NCBI RefSeq assembly: GCF_002234595.1
Contig: NZ_NMUL01000032.1
Span: forward strand, 1-46,402
Direction: 5' to 3'
Length of the DNA stretch: 46,402 bases
Origin: Amycolatopsis vastitatis
GTDB lineage: Bacteria; Actinomycetota; Actinomycetes; Mycobacteriales; Pseudonocardiaceae
In this document: positions 24,363 through 31,694 of the stretch, one piece after another
How positions within the stretch are numbered: position 1 is the first letter of the stretch
Layout: every line of letters starts with the position of its first letter
Notes under the pieces: model-generated
The model's input: the letters and a program-made list of their open reading frames with translations, nothing else
The model's database searches: none
Told to the model about the DNA's origin: nothing
Made by a program: the position numbers and the translations under genes

Positions 24363-25213
24363 TCCCGGCTCCGTTCGACTACGTCCGCCCGTCCACAGTG
24401 GACGAAGCGATCCAGGCGCTGGCGTCGGCGGGCGAGGACGCCAAGGTGCTGGCCGGCGGCCAGAGCCTGCTGCCGGTGCTGCGGATGCGGCTCGCCGCGC
24501 CGACCACGCTGATCGACCTCGGGCGCGTCGCCGAACTGCGCGGCATCCGCGAAGAGGGCGACGAGTTGGTGATCGGCGCGATGACGACGCACTACGACGT
24601 CCAGCGGGACGCCTTGGTGGCTTCGCACGCGGCCCTGCTCAAAGAGGCGACGGACACGGTGGCCGACCCGCAGATCCGCCACCGCGGCACGCTCGGCGGC
24701 GCGATCGCCCACGCCGACCCGGCCGGCGACCTGCTGGCGCCGGTGCTGGCGCTGGACGCTTCGCTGGTGGTGGCCGGGCCTTCGGGGCGCCGCACGGTAC
24801 CGGCCGCGGACTTCTTCCGCGACCTGTTCACCACCGCGCTGGCCCCGGACGAGCTGCTGGTCGAGGTCCGCGTGCCCAAGCACACGGGGTGGCGGGCGCA
24901 CTACGAGAAGTTCAACCGGGTCGCCCAGGCGTGGTCGATGGTCGCGGTGGCGGTCACTGTCCGCACCGAAGGGGGTGTCATCGAGGAGGCCAGTGTCGCG
25001 CTGACGAACATGGGCTCGACGCCGGTCCGCGCGTCGGGCGTAGAAGCGGCGCTGGTCGGCGTCCAGGCCTCGGCCGACTCGATCGCCGCGGCGGCTTCGC
25101 ACGCGGCGGAGGGCACGAATCCGCCGGTCGACAGCAACGCCGACGTCGAATACCGCCGTCACCTCGCGGAGGTGCTGACGGGCCGGGCCATCGCGGCGGC
25201 GGCCGGAGCCTGA
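24359..25213 (+). CDS. coxM: Molybdenum hydroxylase FAD-binding subunit (CoxM type)
   Basis: The 284-residue flavoprotein subunit completes the heterotrimer. The FAD pyrophosphate loop AGGQSLLP is at 32-39, and the second FAD motif RGTLGGAIAHADPAGD near 104-119. The C-terminal CO-dehydrogenase flavoprotein domain (about 180-280) follows. GTG 24359 overlaps the coxL stop (GTGA), with GGAGG at 24348-24352. Electrons would leave FAD to a quinone or O2. Confidence 0.94.
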   Translation: MIPAPFDYVRPSTVDEAIQALASAGEDAKVLAGGQSLLPVLRMRLAAPTTLIDLGRVAELRGIREEGDELVIGAMTTHYDVQRDALVASHAALLKEATDTVADPQIRHRGTLGGAIAHADPAGDLLAPVLALDASLVVAGPSGRRTVPAADFFRDLFTTALAPDELLVEVRVPKHTGWRAHYEKFNRVAQAWSMVAVAVTVRTEGGVIEEASVALTNMGSTPVRASGVEAALVGVQASADSIAAAASHAAEGTNPPVDSNADVEYRRHLAEVLTGRAIAAAAGA

Positions 25214-25302
25214 GCCGTCCGTTCGTCCCCCTGGCCGCCGTCCCGGCGGCGGCTAGGGTGGGCACCGGACACCTCAAGGACTGGCAGAGAGGAGGTCGGC
25301 CC

Positions 25303-26079
25303 GTGCGGCTCGACCACGAATTCACCGTCCCGGCTCCGATCGGCGAGGTCTGGCAGGCGGTCGTCGACCCCGAGCGCGTGGCGCCGTGCATGCCGGGCGC
25401 CACGTTGACCAAGGTCGAAGGGGACAAGTTCAGCGGCACGGTGAAGGTCAAGCTCGGGCCGATTTCCCTGCTGTACAAGGGGAACGGCGAGTTCCTGGAG
25501 AAGGACGAAGCCGCGCACAAGGTCACGATCAAGGCCTCGGGCAAGGACTCCCGCGGAGCGGGCACGGCGGCCGCGACGGTGACGTTGACGTTGACGGAGG
25601 CCGAGGGCGGAACCCACGGAGCGGTGGCGACGGACCTGGCGATCACGGGCAAGCCCGCCCAGTTCGGCCGCGGCCTGATCAGCGAGGTGGGCGGCAAGAT
25701 CCTCGACACGTTCGCGGGGTGCCTGTCGGGCAAGCTGGCCCCGGAGAAGCCGGCGGCCGGGCAACCGGCGGCCGAGCCGGCCGCGAAGCCGGTACCGGAC
25801 CCGGCCGCGCCGACAACCGAGCCGACGGCCACGGCCGAGCCGGTGGCCAAGCCCGAACCGGCGGTGAAGGCCCCGACCACGGCGGAGATCAACACGGAGC
25901 CGAAGGCCAAACCCGCGGACCGGCCGGCGCTGCACAGCGTCCCGGCGCCCCCGGAGACCGAAGCGATCGACCTGCTCGACTACGCGGGCCAGTCGGTGCT
26001 CAAGCGGGTGGCGCCGGTGCTGGTCGGGATCGCCGCGGTGGTGGGGTTGGTGGCGATCATCCGCGCGTTGCGCAAGTGA
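25303..26079 (+). CDS. coxG: CoxG-like SRPBCC protein with C-terminal membrane anchor
   Basis: The 258-residue protein has an N-terminal CoxG/SRPBCC domain (about 1-145, FTVPAPIGEVWQAVVDPERVAPCMPGA), a Pro/Ala/Glu-rich linker (about 148-215), and one C-terminal membrane helix (RVAPVLVGIAAVVGLVAIIRALRK). CoxG is known to tether CO dehydrogenase to the membrane in Oligotropha. The same role, docking the hydroxylase to the respiratory chain, is inferred here. GTG 25303 follows GAGGAGG by eight bases. A TAGGGT box at 25254-25259 may give a secondary promoter. Decayed copies of its 3' end follow the gene. Confidence 0.87.
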   Translation: MRLDHEFTVPAPIGEVWQAVVDPERVAPCMPGATLTKVEGDKFSGTVKVKLGPISLLYKGNGEFLEKDEAAHKVTIKASGKDSRGAGTAAATVTLTLTEAEGGTHGAVATDLAITGKPAQFGRGLISEVGGKILDTFAGCLSGKLAPEKPAAGQPAAEPAAKPVPDPAAPTTEPTATAEPVAKPEPAVKAPTTAEINTEPKAKPADRPALHSVPAPPETEAIDLLDYAGQSVLKRVAPVLVGIAAVVGLVAIIRALRK

Positions 26080-26310
26080 GCTGATCCGCCCTGGTGGCGC
26101 GGGTTGAGCGGTGTCCCGTCGGTGGTTGTGGTTTATGGCGATCGTGCGGGCGTTGCGCAAGTGAGCGGAGCTGCGTCGGTGGCGTGCCCGGGCGGTGTCC
26201 CCGTCCGCGCTCGATCGGTGGCTCCGGTGCTGGTCGGTATTGCCGCGGTGGTTGGGTGGCGAGTGCGCCCGTTGCGCGAGTGAGCTGATCCGCGCCGGTG
26301 GCCGGGCTTT
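26011..26310 (+). repeat. Decayed tandem copies of the coxG 3' end
   Basis: The coxG membrane-helix codons and the bases after its stop (26011-26100) recur downstream. Copy 3 at 26221-26307 matches over GC[G/T]CCGGTGCTGGTCGG and through the GTTGCGC[A/G]AGTGAGCTGATCCGC ending. Copy 2 at about 26119-26185 keeps GGCGATCGTGCGGGCGTTGCGCAAGTGAGC. A fourth trace, GCTGAGCTGGGCTGATCT, lies near 26343. No intact frame remains in copies 2-4. The 26080-26383 stretch otherwise holds no gene I can support. Confidence 0.75.
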
Positions 26311-26383
26311 GGCATCCTCCTTCGGTGAGCTGCCGGTGGGTTGCTGAGCTGGGCTGATCTACCCTGGGCGGGTCTTCGAGCAG

Positions 26384-27832
26384 GTGCGCTGCCCGCAATT
26401 CCCCCGGACTGGCGACGCGGCTCGCCGGAACGGCTACGCTGGGCTACCTGGTCGGCCGAACTTCGCGCAAGGGGTACGTCACGATGCCGGTTCGTCACGT
26501 CTGTGGCCTCGGCTCTTGAGAGCGCAGGCCGCCTTGCGCCGGGAAGCGCTTTCGACCTGGCCGGGCTGGCCCGTGCGGTGGGCGATGTGGGGCGGTGCCA
26601 AGACCCGCTGGATCGCTTATGCCCTCGGTTGCGAACTGTTCGCCGTCGTCGCGACCGGGACCGCGCTGGCCACCGGGTTCGGCGGCCCGGTGCGTCCGGT
26701 GTGGTTCGCCGTGCTGGTCGCCCTCGGGGTGGTCCAGGCCGAGATGTCGCGCCGCATCGAGCGGTTGCGCCGGTGGATGAGCGGGCAGACGCACATCAAC
26801 GTCACTTCCGTCTGGTACCTCGCCGGGGTCGTCCTGCTCCCGCCCGCTTGGGTGGCGCTGCTGGCCGTCGTGCTCTACACGCACCTGTGGGTGCGCGTGT
26901 GGCGACAGGTCCGTACACGGCCCGCCCACCGTTTCGTCGCGAGCACGGCCTGGGCGATGCTCTCCTGCTTCGCTGCTTCCTCCGTTCTGGCGGTCTTGGG
27001 CCTGCACGGGACGCCGTTGCAGACGCCGCGCGGGTTGTTCGCGCTCTGCCTGGCGGCCGCGGTGTTCGAGCTGGTCAACGTCGGCCTCGTGGCGGCCGGC
27101 ATCTACCTGTACACCAGCAAGCGCTCGGCGGCCGACCTCGTCGGCACGTGGGAGGACAACGCGTTCGAGCTGGCGACCCTCTGTCTCGGCGGGCTCGCCG
27201 CCCTCGCACTGGTCGAGCAGCCGGTACTCGTGCTGTTCGTCGTGGCGCCGTTGCTGCTGCTGCACCGCTACCTGCTGTTGAAGCAGCAGCTGCAAGTCGC
27301 GGCCGTCACCGACGAGAAGACCGGGCTGCTCAACACCGCCGGCTGGCACGAATCCGCTGTGCGCGAGCACGCCCGCGCACAGCGCCGCGGCACCGACGGA
27401 GGCTTCGCGGTGCTGATGATCGACCTCGACCACTTCAAGCGGATCAACGACACCTACGGCCACCTGACCGGCGACGACGTGCTGGCCGCCGTCGCGGTGG
27501 CGATCTCCGGTTCGGTGCGCCAGGGCGACACGGTGGGCCGGTTCGGCGGTGAGGAGTTCGTGGTGCTGCTGCCGGGCATCGGCCGCGCCGACGTGCTCGC
27601 CATCGCCGAGCGGGTGCGGGTGGCGGTGGGCGAGCTGAACGTGGTGATCTCGACGGGTACGGGTACGGGTACGGGTACGGGTACGGGGACGGTCCGGGTG
27701 AGCGGCCTTTCGGTGTCGATCGGGGTCGCGCGGCACCCGGACGCGGGCCCGGCCCTCGACGATGTCCTCCGCACCGCCGACGCGGCGCTGTACCGGGCGA
27801 AGGAGGCCGGTCGCAACCGGGTCGCGGTGTGA
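26384..27832 (+). CDS. Membrane diguanylate cyclase (GGDEF domain)
   Basis: The protein has about six membrane helices in its N-terminal two thirds and a C-terminal GGDEF domain. The domain shows DEKTGLLNTAGWH, LMIDLDHFKRINDTYGH and the active loop GGEEF (residues 388-392 from this start), so it should make cyclic di-GMP. No RxxD inhibitory site is obvious before GGEEF. The frame is open from GTG 26384 (482 residues), but a TACGCT -10-like box at 26435-26440 suggests a later start; TTG 26516 (438 residues) is plausible. A (Thr-Gly)6 insertion, encoded by a hexanucleotide repeat, lies before the final SVSIGVA strand. It is the only signalling enzyme in the window. Confidence 0.85.
   Translation: MRCPQFPRTGDAARRNGYAGLPGRPNFAQGVRHDAGSSRLWPRLLRAQAALRREALSTWPGWPVRWAMWGGAKTRWIAYALGCELFAVVATGTALATGFGGPVRPVWFAVLVALGVVQAEMSRRIERLRRWMSGQTHINVTSVWYLAGVVLLPPAWVALLAVVLYTHLWVRVWRQVRTRPAHRFVASTAWAMLSCFAASSVLAVLGLHGTPLQTPRGLFALCLAAAVFELVNVGLVAAGIYLYTSKRSAADLVGTWEDNAFELATLCLGGLAALALVEQPVLVLFVVAPLLLLHRYLLLKQQLQVAAVTDEKTGLLNTAGWHESAVREHARAQRRGTDGGFAVLMIDLDHFKRINDTYGHLTGDDVLAAVAVAISGSVRQGDTVGRFGGEEFVVLLPGIGRADVLAIAERVRVAVGELNVVISTGTGTGTGTGTGTVRVSGLSVSIGVARHPDAGPALDDVLRTADAALYRAKEAGRNRVAV
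26484..26519 (+). CDS. Possible 11-residue upstream ORF of the GGDEF gene
   Basis: ATG 26484 follows AAGGGG (26469-26474) and encodes MPVRHVCGLGS before TGA 26517-26519. That stop overlaps TTG 26516, which is in frame with the GGDEF protein (TTGA). If TTG is the true start, the short frame would couple ribosomes onto it. It may be chance. Confidence 0.25.
   Translation: MPVRHVCGLGS
27655..27690 (+). repeat. Hexanucleotide microsatellite inside the GGDEF gene
   Basis: Five perfect GGGTAC units (27655-27684) and one variant GGGGAC unit (27685-27690) encode alternating Thr-Gly. Each unit adds two residues without frame change. Confidence 0.95.
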
Positions 27833-27997
27833 GGAGACGGTTCGGGGGGTTGGCTGCGCCGAGCACGGCTTGCGGTGATGGGGGATTGGGCTGTGTCGTA
27901 GCGGGGCTGGTCGCGGTCGGCTCGTGGTGTGGGCGCCGGGTTGCGCGGAGAACGGCGCAGATCGGGTTGGCTGCGATAGGGACGATGGTGTGGTCCG

Positions 27998-28017
27998 GGT
28001 CCGGCCGGCGCCGGACC
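27998..28017 (+). terminator. GC-rich hairpin after the GGDEF gene
   Basis: GGTCCGGC (27998-28005) pairs perfectly with GCCGGACC (28010-28017) around a four-base loop, but no T-run follows. It may act as a U-less actinomycete terminator. The rest of the 260-bp gap 27833-28092 shows nothing recognisable. Confidence 0.35.
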
Positions 28018-28092
28018 GCCGTGGCCGTTCGCAGGTCTGCCGCTGTGATGTAGCGCGCGAAATACGCCGCCGCGCCTGTCGTTGCACCTTCT

Positions 28093-29160
28093 ATGAGCGG
28101 CGCGGATCACGAGACGGACGTGGTGGTCATCGGGGCCGGGCAAGCCGGGTTGTCCGCCGCCTACCACCTGCGGCGGGCCGGGTTTGCCAACCGGAGCGGG
28201 TTCGTCGTGCTCGATCACGGGAAGCGGGCCGGAGGTGCCTGGCAGTACCGGTGGCCGTCGCTGGTTCTCGGGAAGGTGCACGGCATCCACGACCTGCCCG
28301 GCATGGCGTTCGGCACGCCGGACGTGACGCGCCCCGCCTCCGAAGTCGTTTCCGAATACTTCGCGCGCTTCGAAAGCGTTTACGACCTCCCCGTCCTCCG
28401 CCCCGTCGATGTCCAGTCCGTGACGCGGGAGGGGGAGCGGCTGATCGTCTCGAGCCCGGTGGAGTCCTGGGCCGCGCGGGCCGTCATCAGCGCCACCGGG
28501 ACCTGGGACCGTCCCTTCTGGCCTCGCTATCCCGGCCAGGAGACCTTCGCCGGGCGGCAGCTGCACACCGCCGACTACACCGGACCGGAAGACTTCCGCG
28601 GGCGCCGGGTGGTCGTGGTCGGTGGTGGGTCGTCCGCCGTTCAGCTGCTCATGGAGTTCGCCCCGCTCGCCCGCGCGACGGCTTGGGTCACGCGCCGGCC
28701 GCCCGCGTGGCGCGACGAGCCCTTCAGCGAGGATTGGGGACGCAACGCCGTCGCCAAGGTCGACGAGCGGGTGCGGGCCGGGCTGCCGCCCGAAAGCGTT
28801 GTCAGCGTGACCGATCTGGCCGTGACGCCGGAGGTGCGGGCCGCCCGCGCGGCCGGGATCCTCGACCGGCGGCCGATGTTCGACCGCATCACGCCGGACG
28901 GCGTCGTCTGGGCGGACGGCTCGCGGTTCGACGCCGACGTGATCCTCTGGGCCACCGGCTTCCGCGCGGCGATCGACCACCTCGCGCCGCTGCACGTCCG
29001 CGAACCCGGTGGCGGGATTCGCATGGACGGCACGCGGGTGGTGCTGGAGCCGCGCCTGCACCTGGTGGGGTACGGGCCGTCGGCGAGCACGATCGGCGCC
29101 AACCGGGCGGGCCGCGCCGCGGTGACGGAGATCCGGACGCTGCTGCGTTCGGAGCGGTGA
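28093..29160 (+). CDS. FMO-like NAD(P)-binding flavoprotein
   Basis: The 355-residue protein has an FAD-binding Rossmann motif VVVIGAGQAGLSAAYHL (10-26), a FAD-binding LDHGKRAGGAWQYRW region, and a second NAD(P) motif VVVVGGGSSAVQLL near 180. ATGFRAAIDHL near 294 is the usual C-terminal flavin motif (ATGY/F). It resembles small flavin-dependent monooxygenases and the CzcO/YhiQ-type oxidoreductases. The FMO fingerprint FxGxxxHxxxF/Y is only partly met (FAGRQLHTADY), with Tyr at the end. Substrate is unknown. It appears to stand alone, with the gene remnants downstream pointing the other way. Confidence 0.82.
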   Translation: MSGADHETDVVVIGAGQAGLSAAYHLRRAGFANRSGFVVLDHGKRAGGAWQYRWPSLVLGKVHGIHDLPGMAFGTPDVTRPASEVVSEYFARFESVYDLPVLRPVDVQSVTREGERLIVSSPVESWAARAVISATGTWDRPFWPRYPGQETFAGRQLHTADYTGPEDFRGRRVVVVGGGSSAVQLLMEFAPLARATAWVTRRPPAWRDEPFSEDWGRNAVAKVDERVRAGLPPESVVSVTDLAVTPEVRAARAAGILDRRPMFDRITPDGVVWADGSRFDADVILWATGFRAAIDHLAPLHVREPGGGIRMDGTRVVLEPRLHLVGYGPSASTIGANRAGRAAVTEIRTLLRSER

Positions 29161-29296
29161 AGGTCTTCGCCGGAAGACGAAGACGAGGTCGGTAAGAGGC
29201 ATACGACCAAAGCTACCGAACATCTGTGCGAACACCATCGCTGAATCGGGTGATCTTCCCCGAAATGCGGTTTCCCTTGCCCCGCAACGGAAATGC
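29161..29296. other. Gap between the flavoprotein gene and the AKR remnant
   Basis: GTCTTC (29163-29168) can pair with GAAGAC (29173-29178) as a short hairpin just after the flavoprotein stop. Nothing else is recognisable in this convergent gap. Confidence 0.3.
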
Positions 29297-29640
29297 TCAC
29301 GTCAACGCCATTCCCGGCACGCGGGCGCGGATCGCTGCCATGGTCGCTTCGTCCGAGACTCCTTGCCAGTCGTACCGTGGCGTGTAGGGGGCGGTGAGCG
29401 CGCGCACGTCCGAGTCGGTGAGTTCGACGTCCAGCGACGCCACCGCGTCGTCGATCTGCTCGACCGAGCCGGCGCCGACCAGGGGAGCCGTGACGACCGG
29501 CTGGCGGTGCTGCCACGCCAGCGCGATGGACGCGCGGCTCACGCCGTGCGCGGCCGCGACCTTCCCGACCGCCTCGATGATCGCGCGGTTCGACGCCTCG
29601 TCGCGGTCGGCGAAGTCCCAGAGCGCGCGGCCCAGGAGCT
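29297..29640 (-). pseudogene. Aldo/keto reductase, C-terminal remnant
   Basis: Minus-strand translation gives LLGRALWDFADRDEASN, HGVSRASIALAWQHRQPVVTAPLVGAG, then DDAVASLDVELTDSDVRALTAPY, the last third of an aldo/keto reductase (about 110 of about 330 residues). The TIM-barrel N-terminus with the catalytic Asp-Tyr-Lys-His set is missing. Upstream of about 29640 the reading frame has no AKR similarity and runs into a TetR-like sequence on the other strand. The stop at 29297 is intact. The fragment cannot be a working reductase. The junction position is my estimate from where family similarity ends. Confidence 0.75.
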
Positions 29641-29860
29641 CGTCAGCGCGTCGTGGGCGCCGACCACCGCGGCCGTCAAGAAGCTCGTCGACGCGTGCGT
29701 GGCCGAAGGCACCATCGCGGCCGGGCACGATCCCGCCGACATCATCATGCTCATGAGCTTCCTCTGGCGCGTCGCGAACAACGACGACGGCGCCGCGCAG
29801 GATCGACGTCTCATCGCTACGGTCTTTTCCGGTTTGCAGGCGCCGCCCCGCTCGAGCTGA
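29640..29860 (+). pseudogene. TetR-family regulator, C-terminal remnant
   Basis: Plus-strand translation near 29640-29860 reads APTTAAVKKLVDACVAEGT, GHDPADIIMLMSFLWRVAN and RRLIATVFSGLQ, the ligand-domain end of a TetR protein (about 70 residues). The DNA-binding N-terminus is absent and no start with a ribosome-binding site precedes it. It abuts, head to head, the AKR remnant, as if a deletion had removed both 5' halves and their shared promoter from a divergent TetR/AKR pair. Confidence 0.65.
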
Positions 29861-29949
29861 GTCCCGCGCCACGGGGCAGTATCCCGCTCATCGACACACG
29901 TGCTGAGCAGCGGAAACCGTCGGAAACTCACCCTCTTGACCGATTCAAG

Positions 29950-29967
29950 GACAAGACAAGTCTTGTC
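29950..29967 (+). promoter_or_regulatory. Palindromic operator 1 of the metallophosphoesterase gene
   Basis: GACAAGAC and GTCTTGTC form a perfect 8-2-8 inverted repeat. The right arm overlaps the proposed -35 hexamer TTGTCA (29963-29968). The sequence resembles a TetR- or MarR-type operator; the binding protein is unknown. Confidence 0.65.
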
Positions 29968-29992
29968 ATCCGGGACGACCCGTCGTTACAGT
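29963..29992 (+). promoter_or_regulatory. Proposed promoter of the metallophosphoesterase gene
   Basis: TTGTCA (29963-29968) and TACAGT (29987-29992) are separated by 18 bases and match five and four consensus positions. The start point would fall near 29999, at the left edge of the second palindrome. The remaining 5' leader up to 30084 has no other feature than the ribosome-binding site AAGGAG at 30073-30078. Confidence 0.5.
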
Positions 29993-29998
29993 CCGAAT

Positions 29999-30019
29999 AG
30001 TTAAGAAACTTTCTTAACT
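29999..30019 (+). promoter_or_regulatory. Palindromic operator 2 of the metallophosphoesterase gene
   Basis: AGTTAAGAAA is mirrored perfectly by TTTCTTAACT around one central base. It is one transition per arm away from the GTTAGGAAA-type palindromes that precede secreted glycoside hydrolase genes in actinomycetes and are bound by ROK-type regulators such as CsnR. It covers the proposed start point, as a repressor roadblock would. Confidence 0.6.
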
Positions 30020-30084
30020 GTTTGCCGAACGTTAACCCGACGCCGCAGCCCACCAGCCACCGCCAGGCCCGTAAGGAGCGCGAC

Positions 30085-31686
30085 GTGCCTTCGACACGAC
30101 TACGACCTCTTGCCCGACTCACCCCGGTGATCGCCGCCGTGGTGCTGCTGCCCTCGGCGATCGCCGCGGCGGCCACCCCGCAGGCCGCCGATGTCCTGCT
30201 GTCGCAGGGAAAGCCCGTTGCCACGTCGACGACCGAGAGTTCCTCGTACACCGGTGCCAAGGCCGTCGACGGCAGCACCACCACCCGCTGGGCCAGCGCC
30301 GAAGGCTCCGACCCGCAGTGGCTGCGGATCGACCTCGGCCAGGCCGCCACGATCCACCGCGTGCTCCTCGACTGGGAAGCCGCCTACGCCAAGAAGTACC
30401 GGATCGAGGTCTCCGACGACGGCACGTCGTTCACCACGGCGGCCACCGTCGACACCGGCGACGGCAAGATCGACGACCTCGGCGGCCTCGACGCCCACGG
30501 CCGGTACGTCCGCTTCGTGGGACTGACCCGCGGCACCAGCTACGGCTACTCCTTCTGGGAGATGCAGGTCTTCGGCACCACGGACTCCTCGGGCGACACC
30601 CAGGCCCCGACCACGCCGGCCGGCCTCGCCGCGGGCACGGCGACCGCCACGAGCGTCGCGCTGACGTGGAACGCCTCGACCGACAACGTCGGCGTCGCCG
30701 GGTACGACATCCTCCGCAACGGCACAGCCGTCGCGACCAGCACAACGCCGTCCTACACCGACACCGGGCTCACGCCGGACACCTCCTACACCTACGCCGT
30801 CCGCGCGCGCGACGCCGCGGGCAACACGTCGCCGGCCAGCTCGCCGATCACCGCGAAGACCAAGGCGGGCAGCGGGACGAGCTTCGTCCTCGCCGCCGCC
30901 GGTGACATCGCCGAACAGTGCACGGCGAGCAGTTCGGGCTGCGTCCACCCCAAGACCGCGAAGCTCGTCGAAAACATCGCGCCCGCGGCCGTGATCACCA
31001 TGGGCGACAATCAGTACGACGAGCCCACCCTGGCCGACTTCAAGAACTACTACGACAAGACCTGGGGCAAGTTCAAGAGCATCACCCACCCGATCCCGGG
31101 CAACCACGAGTCCTACTCCGGGTTCACGGGCTACGACCAGTACTTCGGCGCCATCGCCAAGCCCCAGGGCCAGCGGTACTACAGCTGGGAAATGGGCAAC
31201 TGGCACTTCATCGCCCTCGACTCCAACGACTTCGTCACCCACGACGACTTCGCCGAGCCGCCGCAGATCACCTGGCTGAAGCAGGATCTGGCCAGTAACA
31301 CCAAGGGCTGCGTCGCCGCGTACTACCACCACCCGCGGTGGAGCTCCGGCGACCACGGTGACAACACCGACAGCACCGAACTGTGGAACCTCCTCGTCGC
31401 CAACAAGGTCGACCTCGTCCTCAACGGTCACGACCACGACTACGAGCGGTTCGTGCCGCAGAACGCCGGCGGCAAGGCCGACGCGAGCGGTCCCGTCGAG
31501 ATCGTCGGCGGTTCCGGCGGCGCCGGCCTGTACGACCTGAAGTCGGCCCACCCGACGACCGCCAAGCTGCTCAAGACCTTCGGCGTCCTGAAGCTGTCGA
31601 TGACGGACACGTCGTTCCAGACGCAGCTCATCGGCGTCGACGGCAAGGTCCTGGACAGCAGCCCGACCTACACCTGCCACCAGTAG
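30085..31686 (+). CDS. Secreted metallophosphoesterase with F5/8-type C and FN3 domains
   Basis: The 533-residue exported protein has a signal peptide (1-about 31, cleavage near AAAATPQAA), a discoidin/CBM32-like domain (about 38-166, DGSTTTRWAS, LRIDLGQAATIHRVLLDWE), one FN3 repeat (about 178-262), and a calcineurin-type phosphoesterase domain (about 268-530). The metal-binding motifs are AAGDIAEQC, MGDNQYDE, PGNHES, YYHHPRWS and LNGHDHDYER, all intact. It probably hydrolyses a phosphoester outside the cell while bound to a glycan; the substrate is unknown. AAGGAG six bases before GTG 30085 sets the start. The next gene begins eight bases after its stop. Confidence 0.9.
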   Translation: MPSTRLRPLARLTPVIAAVVLLPSAIAAAATPQAADVLLSQGKPVATSTTESSSYTGAKAVDGSTTTRWASAEGSDPQWLRIDLGQAATIHRVLLDWEAAYAKKYRIEVSDDGTSFTTAATVDTGDGKIDDLGGLDAHGRYVRFVGLTRGTSYGYSFWEMQVFGTTDSSGDTQAPTTPAGLAAGTATATSVALTWNASTDNVGVAGYDILRNGTAVATSTTPSYTDTGLTPDTSYTYAVRARDAAGNTSPASSPITAKTKAGSGTSFVLAAAGDIAEQCTASSSGCVHPKTAKLVENIAPAAVITMGDNQYDEPTLADFKNYYDKTWGKFKSITHPIPGNHESYSGFTGYDQYFGAIAKPQGQRYYSWEMGNWHFIALDSNDFVTHDDFAEPPQITWLKQDLASNTKGCVAAYYHHPRWSSGDHGDNTDSTELWNLLVANKVDLVLNGHDHDYERFVPQNAGGKADASGPVEIVGGSGGAGLYDLKSAHPTTAKLLKTFGVLKLSMTDTSFQTQLIGVDGKVLDSSPTYTCHQ

Positions 31687-31694
31687 GCCCCGGC

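Noticed and set aside
26384..26515. Using the longest open start (GTG 26384) of the cyclase as the firm start.
   Set aside because: No ribosome-binding site, no similarity in the first 40 residues, and a -10-like box lies inside it; kept only as the outer limit.
29297..29872. 191-codon minus-strand frame as one intact protein.
   Set aside because: Only its C-terminal 110 or so residues resemble an aldo/keto reductase. The rest is antisense to the TetR remnant.
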